A model generated the notes under the pieces. That model worked only from the letters and a program-made list of their open reading frames with translations. It did no database searches and was not told the origin of the DNA. From assembly GCA_034231615.1 (NCBI GenBank), contig CM067314.1, positions 10,763,740-10,827,739 on the forward strand: a DNA stretch of 64,000 nt, in the 5' to 3' direction. Positions within the stretch are counted from its first letter, which is position 1. Each line of letters opens with the position of its first letter. The translations under genes and the position numbers were made by a program. Of this stretch, positions 1 through 13,600 are shown one piece after another. This DNA is from Meghimatium bilineatum (taxonomy: Eukaryota > Mollusca > Gastropoda > Stylommatophora > Philomycidae).

Positions 1-95
1 TTGCTGGATGACTCTGTGTGTTGATACATCTAATGTGATCCCATTACGACTCTGACATGTTACAGGTTTATAGATGATATCCAGATTAAATGCAG
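1..95 (+). mobile_element. 3' end of non-LTR family A (fragment)
   Basis: Matches the last part of the family A elements at 52310 and 43080 (gga-gactctgtgtgctgaa followed by the gtggtacccctacgaccctg motif), here diverged. Only the 3' terminus lies in the window. Confidence 0.45.
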
Positions 96-1552
96 TCTTC
101 CTCACAACTTCATGCGTCTTCTATGTGACATGTCCTTTATAGAATGAAGTTCTCACTGCCACTCTGTAAGTCTCTTGATTCTGTGAAATCTGTTCTACTA
201 CTTCCAGTGCCATATTGAAAATGCTCTCAATATCCTGTGTCCACCTGCATTTTGAGTGACCTCCTTTTCTCTTTCCCGGAACCTGTCGTTTCAAGATTAA
301 TTACCTGTGTGGCAACCAGGGCCTGGCATATCTAGTTCCTGATGCACAGAATAGAGTGTAGAAAATGTCTTTCCAGGCATGTTGTAGGAGGGAACTATAG
401 AAAGTAGGGGGTGGGGAGGGGAGGCTGAAAACTTATCACCTGTAAACAAAATCATAGTCCCTGCATGTCTTGTCCCAATTTCTGACTTTTGTCTTCTATC
501 AAATGATCTCCATGGATGACGAAAAGACGCAGGACAGTGGACATTACACTTTTGTCATTTGTGGCAGACTCCTAGGTGATGCGGATTGCTAGATGTGCCA
601 TCACTGTGGATAGGTCAACAGATCTGACAGAAGAATGATGAACTAGTTTGGCCCAAACGTATGGGCAGCATTCCTGGCAGGAGCTGATGATCCTTGGTTA
701 CTGCCACATTGGAATGTGAAATTTTGTACTTTGAGGACCAAACATGCATCCATAAACCCCTCTAACATAACCATGCCTTTGAGACAGTCTTATACGATTC
801 TTGGTACCACTTCAGTAACTTAACTAAGAAGAACCTGTACTTTTGTAGAAGAGAGCTAATGGTCCAGAGCTAAAGGGTCATCAAAAGCTAACGGGCCCGC
901 ATCTAAAGGGATTATTTCATCGACTTCTTGATAGTCAATCGTCCTCTAGGTTCAGATCTTTGTGGACATCTGCATTGGATCATCCCTATCAATGATGTTC
1001 ATGGAACCATTCTATAGTACTTCATTTCAAATGCAGATATTTTCTTTTTCATTGTTGTTGTTATTGTCAAGTCTCACAACCATATGCTGCCATTGGAAAA
1101 ATATAACTACTTAACCCTTTAGCTACTGTATTGTTCTCAGTAACTGATCCCAGATGTGTTGCATTTGTTTGCCTTATGACTTTCCCCCTTGTGCTGATTT
1201 CTTTTCTTGCCGTATAAAAATGAGAGCTTCCACAGTACTGGCTGTTTTATTGACACCAGAAAATATATACTGCATGGATGGTATGTTTGACATGGACAGG
1301 AGTTTGATGATTTCAAAGTGAAATAATGTTTAGTAATGAGAGGATAGAAAGCACAAAAATGAGTTTACTTGAGTTAGCAGTCATAGGGAGAAATGAGTAA
1401 ACTCGTGTGTATCAGATAAAGGGTTAATATTTGTAACTAGATGCACTCATACACAAACATTGACTGATATCATTTTCTTTCTTTTTATGACAATCACAAT
1501 CATTCAAGTAAATACAGTGCAAACATGAAACCAAAAATACATCACTTCACAA
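96..1552. other. 3' flank of HIBCH-L, nothing recognised
   Basis: Holds the 3' UTR of HIBCH-L next to the stop and then low-complexity AT-rich sequence. I see no convincing coding frame, RNA gene or clear repeat. Confidence 0.4.
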
Positions 1553-1674
1553 TCATGATAATATTAATTCCCGTTTAGCATCAAGGGGAGAGAAATACCA
1601 TTCTACTTTGCTTGATGAAACATCTTTAATATTTGCTGGGTTCCACTGTGGGTTGTTGTCCTTGTCAATAAGAA
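1553..1674 (-). CDS. HIBCH: HIBCH-L exon 11, C-terminus and stop
   Basis: 122 nt to the stop. It encodes [19 protein letters not shown] (first base from exon 10) and a divergent tail with [15 protein letters not shown], then TGA. No perfect AATAAA was seen in the first ~100 nt past the stop. Confidence 0.92.
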
Positions 1675-4600
1675 CTGAAAACAAAGAAATAAAAAATATT
1701 CTGAAAAAAGGAATTCAGAAAAATAGGAGGAATACAAGAAACAAGTAGAAATACATAACAAAGGAATGAGTTGATTTGTGTGTGTGATCTAATAAGGTTT
1801 AGGCTTGATTAGTGTGGTCCAATGCTAAATATGAATAGGATTATGTAAGAATAAGAGCTGTCATTTTTACACTCAGACAACTCGCAGAAAAAAACAACCA
1901 AGAATTGTATATTGCATTCGTCGATGAAGGAAAAGCCTTCAACAGAGTAAATAGACAACAATTATTGAAAATATTATCAACATATGGGGTTCCACAATAC
2001 CTAATCAAATTGTGCAGGAGTAGTTACACATGTTGTCAATGTGGAGTTAGAACGACTGTAGGGCTTTCAGACAAGTTCCAGATATACTCTGGAGTGCGAC
2101 AAGGATGTATTCTATCTCCCTTGTTTATTCATCACATATATCGATTGTGTATGCAAAATTGCCAACACGAATGAAGAAGACAACCTAACCAAATTCCTGA
2201 GCGAACTTCTTTTTTTATATCATCAAGAAATAATATCAACATCAGAAGAACAACTACAACAACATATAAATAGACTTCACACAACATGTAGGGACTTTAA
2301 ATTGAAGATAAACACAGAAAAAAACCGAGCTAATATCAATTGCAAAAAAAGAAAGAAACACTACTATTTTTATTGTTGACCAACTTCAACAGGTGAAAGA
2401 ATTCACTTAATTTGGAAGCATAATATCAAATAGGAAAAACACCAAAGAAATCCAGCAAAGATGCAACATAGCATACCAAATCTTGGGGCAGATGTCTCCT
2501 ATTTTCAAAAACCTACATGTGAACATTAGCACCAAAACTGCACTATATAAAAAAATCATCATACCATCATACTCTCCCCATGTCTTTTCAACATCTAAGC
2601 AGAAAGTATAATAAGTAATGTGAGAGAAGACATACACAACGCTGACTACCATGCTTTAAACATCGGTGGATTCTAAATCCCTGAACTATACTACGCATAC
2701 GACACAGTGCTTCTTTCAAATGATATAAAGGGGATTGGAACAACTAATCAAGAACACAAAGAAATATAGCGAATCAAAAACCTTGAATTTAAATGCGCAA
2801 AAAAAAATCATGTCAACAGATATAACAACACAACAAAAATCAGAATAGACAATACCAAGATAGAATGTATGGATAAATTTGATTACTTAGGAGCAAACAT
2901 CAACAGTGCAGGAGACTGCATGGCAGAAATAATGAAGACATTGGCAATGGCATATTGCAAAATAACACGATTCAAAAACATATGGAAAAACAACAAACTA
3001 GAACAAAATTGCTAATGTTATGAACTTTTACTTTTCTGGTTGCAAGATATGGCTGTAAAACATTGACCCTAAGTAAAACAGCGACAAAGAAGATCAATGC
3101 CTTCGAGATGAAATGCTACAGAATATCATGGAAGGAGAAAAAAGAGAAACTCAGATATTATAAGCATATTGCAGATTCCAGAGTGTTGGTTACTAAACAC
3201 AATAGGAAAACAAAAGGAAAACTACACCTGTTTGGTCATATAAAGGGATACTGTTTAAAAAGATAAATAATGGAGGCAGAGTACCTGGGAAAGGGCAGAC
3301 CAAGAAGACGATGGACTGATGACATTAAAGATAATATGAATACATCGTTGGAAAATGAAAGCCACATCGTCCAAGAAAGAGAGAGGGGTTCAGAGAGTTC
3401 ATTGGCAAGACAACGATCTGGAAAGAATATGTCACATGGCACACATACCATCACTATGCTAATTGTAACCAAATTGGACTAATATCTATGGTTGAAAGAA
3501 AGCCCTGACATAACCAAATTGGACTAATATCTATGATTCAAAGAAAGTCCTGAGATAACCAAATTGGACTAATATCTATGATTGAAAGAAGGTCCTGACA
3601 TAACCAAATTGGACTAATATCTATGATTGAAAGGCATGTACCTCATATGAAGAGGTACATTTTATTTAGCCAAAAAAAAGGATGAGATTTGTAGAATTTA
3701 GTATTAATTGTGATAGTAGTAGAACTTGACACCTGCAAGAGGCTGAATGAGAATGTTTAACCAGCAAGCTACAGGAACCATCAGCATCATTCACATACAA
3801 TGACAACATACATATACTACAGGAGAAATCAATTCCTTATCTTTCAACTTTGAACAAGACATGCTCAATTATTTTTTTGCAAACTTCCATCAGATCTTCC
3901 AGCAGTGTGGCGCATGGCCGAGAGGTTAGAACGTTAGTTTCACACGAGTGAGGTCTAGAGTTCGATCCCCAGTAAGGACTGGGTTTTTTTCTGTCAGAGG
4001 GTAAATTTAAAAACTCACCCCTGTACATGACGTGGTGACAGCAAGAGCATGCGGCCTTTATTACACAGCTATTCAAAGCTATTCTATTTTACCTGAACTG
4101 GTAAAATGCAGTATTGACAGTTTTTTTTTGTTTTTTTACATTTTTTCCATCAGATCTCTCTTGTAGCAGGATGTTCCTACAAGGTTTCTAACAGGACATA
4201 GTCCAGAGAATGGAAATGAATTGTATTGCCATTTTATAGTTTTGGACATGTATGCCAACATGATTGCTTGTCAAAAATGATACTACAAGAAACAGTCATG
4301 GGCTGAAGAAGCAGGAAGGGGCAAAGAAAATTATGAATAGACATCAAAAACTGGATAGATTGTTCATCACTAATCTCTTGATCAAGTACAGGAGAAGAAG
4401 AAAGTAGAATTGTACAAAGAAAAAGTGGTATGCAAAATTAAAAAGAAATGTCCTTTGAGCTACTTGAAATGGTGTGGCATAATATGTTATAACATGCTAT
4501 CCACATGAAGTTAATAGCAAAGTATAACATCCACGTTATTACCTGCTCTGACTCCCTCATAGAAGTCTTTGTCTTCAACACATCTCTGACTCAGCCGGTA

Positions 4601-7600
4601 TTCAATTCTCAAGTCCTCAGCTAATGTTCGGTTCTTTCCTTCAAGCAGAAGTTGCAAGGTAATTTTCATAGATGTCGGTGACTGAAAGTAGATCATGATA
4701 TTAGTCAATGAAAATAAATCATGATATTAGTCAATGAAAATAAATCATGATATTAGTCAATGAAAATAAATCATGATATTAGTCAATGAAAATAAATCAT
4801 GATATTAGTCAATGAAAATAAATCATGATATTAGTCAATGAAAATAAATCATGATATTAGTCAATGAAAATAAATCATGATATTAGTCAATGAAAATAAA
4901 TCATGATATTAGTCAATGAAAATAAATCATGATATTAGTCACCCTGCTACATTTTAAAAGAAGTTCCTTTGTAGAATATTGAATATGACGGACAGATTTT
5001 AAACCAAGCAATTCACTGAGTGAAGAGGCAGACCAAGAACTAGTGTCGAATTTTATAAGAAAAAGACGTAATTACATTGGCCATGTGCTTATAATAGATG
5101 AAAATAGACTTTGTAAACAAACTTTCATGTGGAATTAAAAGTGTAAAAGAAAAGTAAGGTGACTGAAAGAAATGTTACGCTGAACAATAAACAGAGAAAG
5201 CTAAATATTTGGTATAAGTAATACAACAGAAATACAACAACTTGCAACAAGGCACTCAACCTGAATAGAAATGACTACTGCCCTATGTGCCATCTTTGGT
5301 ACAAAGACATGAACTAACTGTAAACTGTTTTGACATCATCTGACTATATCACTACACTAAAGAAAGATCTTGGAAACAACCCCTGGCATATAGTCATATC
5401 AGAAATTGGTGATAAACTCAAAGGTGCAAAAGTGTGCTCAAAGAATCATCGTGCACGTCTTTTGTGAAGTAGATAGTAAACCCATTGAAGTTAGCCCATA
5501 GCATTTGTTAATGCTGTAGGGGAAGTTATTCATCGTGTACATTTAGTAGCTCTGCTATATAAGGGCGGTAGCCATCTCCTCTCCCTCACAGTTTAGGTCC
5601 CATTGGATATGGTCAACCTGTGTCTCTTTAATCAATCCCAAACCAGCCGTTTATGCCCAATTTCAACATGGTCTTTTAGATTGATGTTCTTCAGTGTGAC
5701 TACTGATAAAGTCAGCTTCCAGTTTTCCAATCATTGATAACAGGTGTCATATACGAGCTGTGAATTTTTGAATATGACCTTCAATTATTTTTAAAACTTG
5801 GTCAGAATGGACCTACTTATGATTCAGATGATGTTGATGGCCAACTTTTCTTTTTTTATGGAATGTAAGAGAACTTGAATGAATCAGACATTGATGGGGG
5901 ATTAGTTCAGTATTTAGGAGTGAAAGCAGCAATGGTCATCGATCTGTAGTGTAGGTCTAACTGATGATGTGCTCCCTCCTCACACACCATAGACCTAGTA
6001 ATGATTGAGAATAGTCAACACAGCTGATCTATGTCAATATTTATCAATATCATGAGAAATCAGGTCCTGCAACAGATTACTCTGCTCTTGATTAGGACTA
6101 GGCCTAGTTTTAACTATTTCTAATGAGTTATTCTTTGGGAAAAGTACTTACACATCATTAATGCCGCAGGGGTGTGTGATATTAGTGACCTCACATTTCA
6201 TTGGCTCTGCATATGAGGGCAGTAGCCATCTCCTTTCCCTCGCAGTCTTTACTTCACAGATTAATCCGGGAGCTATTGCGATCTAAAAAACATTTCCGCC
6301 TCAACTGGGGAATGCACCCAGGACCACACATATGCGAAGGGAGTGCGCTAACCACTGCGCTATGCAGCCCCAGTACACGCAGAACAAACAAGTGTTGTGT
6401 ATGTGGGTATCAAAATTCTCAGAAAAACCAGATCCTTTTTTGGAAAGCTGCTTCACCAGATTTTTCTAGGGCTTTCTTTATGTCAACTAGATCTATATGT
6501 TTGGAATAGTTAACAGTTACAGAATGATGTTGTTACTGGTAAACTGCTAAATCTGACTGCAGTGTCAAGTCTAATGTTCAGAAATATATTTGAAAGTATA
6601 AACAAATATTTTCATCTCAATGATAACACCAAATTCACTCTATAAGGACTACATGTAATTGTTATGGTTTGATCTTATTTTATTCCTCTGTTTGATCTTA
6701 TTCTAACCAAGTCCAGACAGCTACTGATGCATAAACAAGATATTAGCATTGATGAAGCTATGATAGCTTTTACAGGCAGACTTCAATTCAAACAGAAAAC
6801 CTATATGAAAAATAAATCCTAGAATACAAATTTTGTGTTCTGTGAATCCTCATTCTGCATATCTCTATAACTTTAAGGTGTGTGTTGGATAATCAAACAG
6901 ATGAAAGATGGACTAGGATATCAAGTTGTGTAAGGGAGACTGCTACAGCTTTTCACTTGAACATTTATCAGCAAACAAACTGACACAAGTAAATGTAGCT
7001 GGCATTAAACGTGCTCATTGTCTTTCCACTTGCTTGTTATATGACAAACATATGACAAACATATGACAAACATATGACAAACATGTCTTACATGACATTC
7101 ATAAAATATGTTCACAGATCATTACCTCTTTTATTTATCTGTAAAATAGACTTTGAATCATAAACATTGATTGCAAGTTGTATTTTTTTATTAATTTTCT
7201 TGCACAATCACTTCTGATTTTTACAAAGTTATTCCCATTGCCCTGGGAATTAAGACTAGTTTTCCTGATTAGCCAGGGCTGAAAGGGTAATGGTTTCTTT
7301 GATTGTTTTCACCTATTTAGTTCTTCGTCTTCCTCATGCCTTGTAGTCAGATCTTCTGCTGTTGATTGCATGAAGGGCTGATTGCGTTGGTTCCATTCTC
7401 ATAAAGTAGCTAAACCAGTTGGTTTATTGTCTCTCAATGTAGTCTTCACTTGAGATGGCTATTTCTTTTCTGATATCTTCATTTCTCCGGCGGTCTCTTC
7501 TGATGACATTTATAGTTTTCCTCAAACATCTCATTTCACACTGGTTATCTTTACCACTAGTTTTAAAAAAATATCATCATTATAACTCATTTCCAAAATA

Positions 7601-10600
7601 TTAGCGTGAACACAAAAAAAGACATGGCTGAAGAAGTGGCACTGAAAGGGTTACGGGACAAGATGCCACATCAGCAATTATTTGGTTATGGAAGGAATTG
7701 ACAGTTGCTGTAATGTGTCATGAGAAATAATGATGATAAATTATAATGAAATGAAACAATTTGAAGTAGAGAATAGTCGAGAGTTGATGATGAATGAGGA
7801 ACATGTTCAGATGTTACTTAGCGACCGCTTATTGGTGATGAATGAGGAACATGTTCTGATGTTACTCAGCGACCACTTATTGGTGATGAATGAGGAACAT
7901 GTTCTGATGTTACTCAGCGACCACTTATTGGTGATGAATGAGGAACATATTCTGATGTTACTCAGCGACCACTTATTGGTGATTAATGAGGAACATCTTC
8001 AGATGTTACTCAGCGACCACTTATTGGTGATGAATGAGGAATATGTTCCGATGTTACTCAGTGACCGCTTATTGGTGATGGACACTTTCACTGATGACAC
8101 ATTTACACTATTTATCTATGATCATTCAGCGCCAAATACTGTACAAAAGGCAGAAACCAGAGCTCTCCAGTTTGAGAGATGTGAAGCTACTATGTGTAAT
8201 TCTTGCATGTTGTTGAGACGCATAGTCCTACCATCTTTGATGGTTGTTCTACAAAGAGTCTCTCTTGGTCTTCCTCTTTTTCTTTTGCAATCTGGTACCA
8301 ATTTTAACTGCAGTTAGGTAAATTAGTGTTAAATGTTGCACAAGTAGGAATTGGTTTAAAAAGCGAGCAATGAGAACCATCAGCATATCCTACATTGCTG
8401 GGGAGTCTGAGCACTTATGGTTCTGCTTTGAGGTATCGTGATTTCATTTCATAAGGCAATAACCAATCTGTAAGTAAATCATACACATATATAACACATA
8501 CAAATGAATACTCGTACAAACAGATAGTCATTGAAAAAAGCATATTCACCATTTTTTTCAAAATCTCCAGTTGTTGGGTAGCCCACTGCGAATTATCTTG
8601 CTCCAAATTGTCAAAGATTTTCTCAATAGTCTGTCCAGAAAATAGCCGGTTAATTTTTTCCACATGTGGTTTAAGAACAAACTCTTTGCTGGCATCCAAG
8701 TTTGACTACAGATATGAAATAAAACATAGTTAATTAGTAAAAAAATCTGGTCATAATGTGGGATCAGAAGAACAAGAGAGCCGACTTATTGGCATGCAAT
8801 GCTGCGATAGACTGCACAAAGCTGAGAAGAGATAAAGCAGACTTGATCAGGGCAGTAATAAATTCATTTCAAGATGAAAATAATGTCAATGAGGATGAGA
8901 ACGTACACACACAGAGAACAATTTTAACAATAGATAACAAATAGTAATTCTTTTTGAAGACCCCGAAGATCACATAATCAAATTATGCAACAAAAACATA
9001 TTTTTAGGGTATGTGATGAGAAAAGCAAAATGTGAACATTAGTAACCATGGGAAAGATCACGGGGAGAAGAGACAGATGCAGACAAAGAGAGAAATTTCT
9101 GAATGGGTTGTTACTGTATCACAAAAAGATGTCACCAATTTATCAACAATGCAATCGACAAAGAATTATGGAGAAACACGATCACTTACACCACTCTGTA
9201 TGGCACTTGATTGATTTGAACAGGGGGAAAATCCCAGAAATATTGAATAGAATCTACATCAGAAATGGGTAACCTTCTCGGATCTATGAGCTGGATTGAG
9301 CATGTGATATGTGGTCAAAAGTTTTTTTTCGAAGAGTTTTCTGAGCTCAGAGGCCAGCTTATTTAGTACTTTTAGATCAGTTTGGCTGGCCAGAAAAATT
9401 GCTTGGTGGCCTGGATTTTTCCCACCACTAATCTATGTATGCAAACCTCATCTACAGGTGCTTGGTCTCTTTCAGTGAGACAGCTAAAGGTTTCAATGAC
9501 AGAACATTTTCACAGCAGCTTTAGTGATGATTCTAATATTTACACAGACTCTTACCTACCTAATTTCATCTTAGTCAACAATAAACTTTACCATAATTTC
9601 ATCTTCATTCATTTTCCTTTTGCGCTGAAGTTAGCGCATAGCGCAGAGGTCAGATGTCTCCAATTCTGTCTGTTCAAAGCTATTCTGTGCAGTTCTTGAA
9701 TAGTATGAATATTGGTTGTTTTACTTTCTCTAAGTATTGTTCTTCTGAGTGTTTCTTTTGGCCTACACCTTGCTCTTTTGCCTGTAGGTATCCATTCAAG
9801 AGATTAGTGGTGTATTCCGTATACTTTTAAAATTTCCCAAAGCGATGGTCGATGGATGCTGTCAAAGACTATTTGAAAATCAACGAAGTTTATAATGAGA
9901 TTAGATCTACATTCTAGACATTCTTCCATTGTTGTTCTAAGAGTGAATATATGGTCGAGGCAGGAACGACCTGGTCTAAAGCCTGACTGCTCTTCTCTAA
10001 GTCTTAGTAAATATTGGGGGGGGGGGAAGAGAAAGGGTTTAAAAGCCATAGAAGATTGACTTCACTGTACTCGGTTTCCCATCCATCCCTCTCAACGAAG
10101 CGGCACGCCGCCTGCCAAGAGTACCATTCATAGCACATAACTCCGTAGCTTCAAGTGATAATCCACAGGGATCTCCGAAAAAAATCCACCTTATAAACAA
10201 GACGACATGAGCCGGATTCAAACCCATGACCTCTTGAACACAAGGCGAACAGCTTAACCACTACGCCAGGGGGAAACATGAGTATAATGAAGTGAGGCCT
10301 TTCTAGATACCAACTGCAGAACATTGACATGTCTATTTAGAGGGGTGTTAAAGTATGCAGAAAATACCCTCAAAGTAGATAGAAATAATCTGAAACGTTC
10401 TTTTCCTAAAAGGAAAACTTTCGTGCATATGTCATCTGCGATAACAATGAAATATGAAGAGCTTCTATGCTGTCATGAAGACATAATATTGTCCATAACA
10501 TTGCTTCAGAATCACAGTATTGTGCATCATTTTCATATGAGATCGATGAAAGTATGACCTTCAAACACAAATATGCAGTTGATTGTGGTTGTTTTTTTTT

Positions 10601-13600
10601 ACAACAGTGAGTACTTAACTTTCCACTTTCCCACAATACACATTCACTTTTTCACACAAAAAGGCCACTTTATTTTTGGAAACTGTGACCTAGATTTGTC
10701 ATATTGTTACTACACAGAACAATATGTAAAAAGTAAAGTTAACCCATAGCATTTATTAATGATGTAGGGGTGTGAGATGTTAGCGATATCACATTTCATT
10801 GACTCTGCTATATGAGGGCAGTAGCCATTTCCTCTTCCTCACAGTTTTTAACTTCCTGCATTAATCTGATACCCAATTATGGCTGGGTCCACCCGGGAGC
10901 CATTGCGATCTGAAAAACATTCCCGCCTCAACTGGTGAATGAACCTAAGATCACTCACATGCGAAGCCAGTGCGCTAACCACTGTACTACGATTTTCCCT
11001 AATATAACAAAACAGGAGATATAACAAAACCATATGACACTCAACTGTAGATCAGAGAGTTGCCCTCCACTAAATGGGCAAGTCCATTTTCTGCGGTTGG
11101 TATCTAGAAAAGCATCAGAGGTCAATCCTCTATGAATTCTGAACTTTTTCTTGATTAAAAAAAGGCCTTCCTGCCATATGATAAAATTATTCTGTATGTC
11201 TGTTTATGTCTGTTTGATAGTGTTCATTTTCAAACTCCCACCACATCTCTCGTGTGTAACACAACAATCACCCTACTAGACTTCCAGCAGGATGTAGTCA
11301 AGAGAACGGAGAGTGTTGTGTCACCGTTCCATTTGTATCACTGGACCACTAAACCCAACTTCAACAGACATATTTTTAAAAAATGTATTGTCCTGTATTT
11401 GAAATAATCACCTGGTTGTGCAAGTCACCTAGAACAGATGCAACATCCTCCAGTCTTGCTGGTGAGCTCAGTGATGTCAGTATGTTCTCTAACTCATCTA
11501 CCTGTTGAATAAAGTAGTCACAACAGCATTTACTTCACTTCATATCAACAGACAACTATGGAATTATTTATAAGTTATCAAATTTCTTCAAAGTTCTTTC
11601 TCAAACTCCTGCATATCAGCCAGATATAGTCCAGAGAACAGAGTGCGTTGAGTCATGGTTTACAGCTTAGCTGTGATATCTATGCCTTTTGACTTCAGCA
11701 TGTATTCTGGGCAATGCTGCAGATACAAAAAATTGTCATTTATACATTATCATGTGTCAGCTCTACATTTGTAATGGAAAATTTGATGGCTTCTTTATGA
11801 AAACGTGAGGGGATGGGCTTGGCTTTTGACCTATCATTAGGCCACGTTCCTAGTACTAAAAATCATATTCCTATTTACTGAGGGGATTTGAACATCCCAA
11901 CCACCCCTCCCCTCTTACAAACAGGCCTTCTGTGTCACTTTAACTCTATATGGGATGTGACAGTCAGCTCCACTCAAAATCTCCTTAACCGCCTCTTACA
12001 ACATACTTGACATGTAATAGTGTCACTATTCTATGTTTCCCTTTCGAGCCCTGGCAACACATGGGTGGAGTTAGTAAACATAAATCAAACACATCTATTA
12101 CATAATAAAATGTTTTGTGTACAATAACAAATGCAACATGAGACAGTCTAAATGCACGAGACCAAATTTTTAACATCCGAGAACCTCATATGAGATAGAC
12201 ATAGTCAACCCATGTCCAATTCCCTGCTTACCATATCCACCCCAGAAACCATCACCCAGGAACATATTGGTCTGTAAAGCCCAAGTGCACAAAATCTCAT
12301 GACAGAGTTCATACAAAAGTCTGTCAACAGATCGGAAGGCTGACATGACATGACATGACAGAGTTGATACAAAAGTCTATTAACAGATCGGAAGGCTGAC
12401 ATAGTCTATGGAAGCTCACTAGATAAAAAATTATGCCAAAATCGGATGTGCTGGGTTGAAAGGTGCAACTATAGTTTTAATGTAAACTAGCATCACAAAA
12501 TACTCATGTTTGCTGGTTGAAATCACACACAAAATGACACACACTGGTTATAAAAGTGAACGTAAACAAACAACAAATAACCCCATATCTTCAAAAGACC
12601 AAGACCATTACAAAAGCAGCTGACCTTTGATGACTCCACAAAATGTGTTGCAATACCAATGTTTGCTACATCACGAGATTTCAATCTGAAGCCAGTCAAA
12701 GCTAAAAAGATGCCTAATTTGCCCTCTAGTTGAGGAAGAAAGTGTCCAGCACCAACATCTGGGAACAAACCTGGAACATCAAATAAGTTTTCTTAAAATT
12801 AAGTTTTCTTCTCCTTTTGTTCACGGGAAATGTATCTATGTAATTTTGTCACCTGAATAATCTTCACTATTTTTTGTAGCTAATACAGGTATTTATGATA
12901 AACATCACCATCTTTTGTAGCTAATACAGGTATTTATGGTAAACATCACCATCTTTTATAGCTCATACAGGTAGTTATGAAAAACTTCACTGTCTTTTGT
13001 AGCTGAATTTATGAAAAAGGCTAAGGAAAAATTTTCACAGTACAAAAACAAACTAAATGACATGAAAAAATATAGTTAACAGTATACAAAACAGAATACA
13101 TTGATATTTTGACAATAGGGTCTTATCAAGAAAAACATACAGGACAGAGAACAAAATATGAAATGGACTAGACTACAGTCTAGATATGCATGGAGAAAAT
13201 ACTGTGTCCAGTAATAGTGCTTTTCTTCAAGAGTGTGGACTTTATAGGTAAGGCAAGAAGAAGATGCTGTTTACAGAAACAGTGAAATCCTTAAGTGTGG
13301 ACTCTGTAAGAAAGAGAGGGTGCAGAGAACACACAGAGTATAGAAACAGCACAAGAAAGTGGTTTCAGAGGTTCTAAAACAACCCCTAGCCAACAAATAA
13401 CTTACCTATAGCTGTTTCAGGCATAGCAAACACTGTCCTCTCTGTCGCAACCCGGAACTTGCCGTGGACAGACAAGCCAACACCCTGCGAGGAACATGAA
13501 AAGTTTCAAATTTTTTTTAGACTACATATATTTTATAGATGAGTGATTTGTTGAATCAATAATATTAAACACTGTGGAATTCTCATAAGAATCCACATCT

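Noticed and set aside
3905-3980. Functional tRNA gene
   Set aside because: Box A and B are present but stems are not convincing and the unit continues into a SINE-like body. The S1 and S2 heads were rejected as tRNA genes for the same reason.
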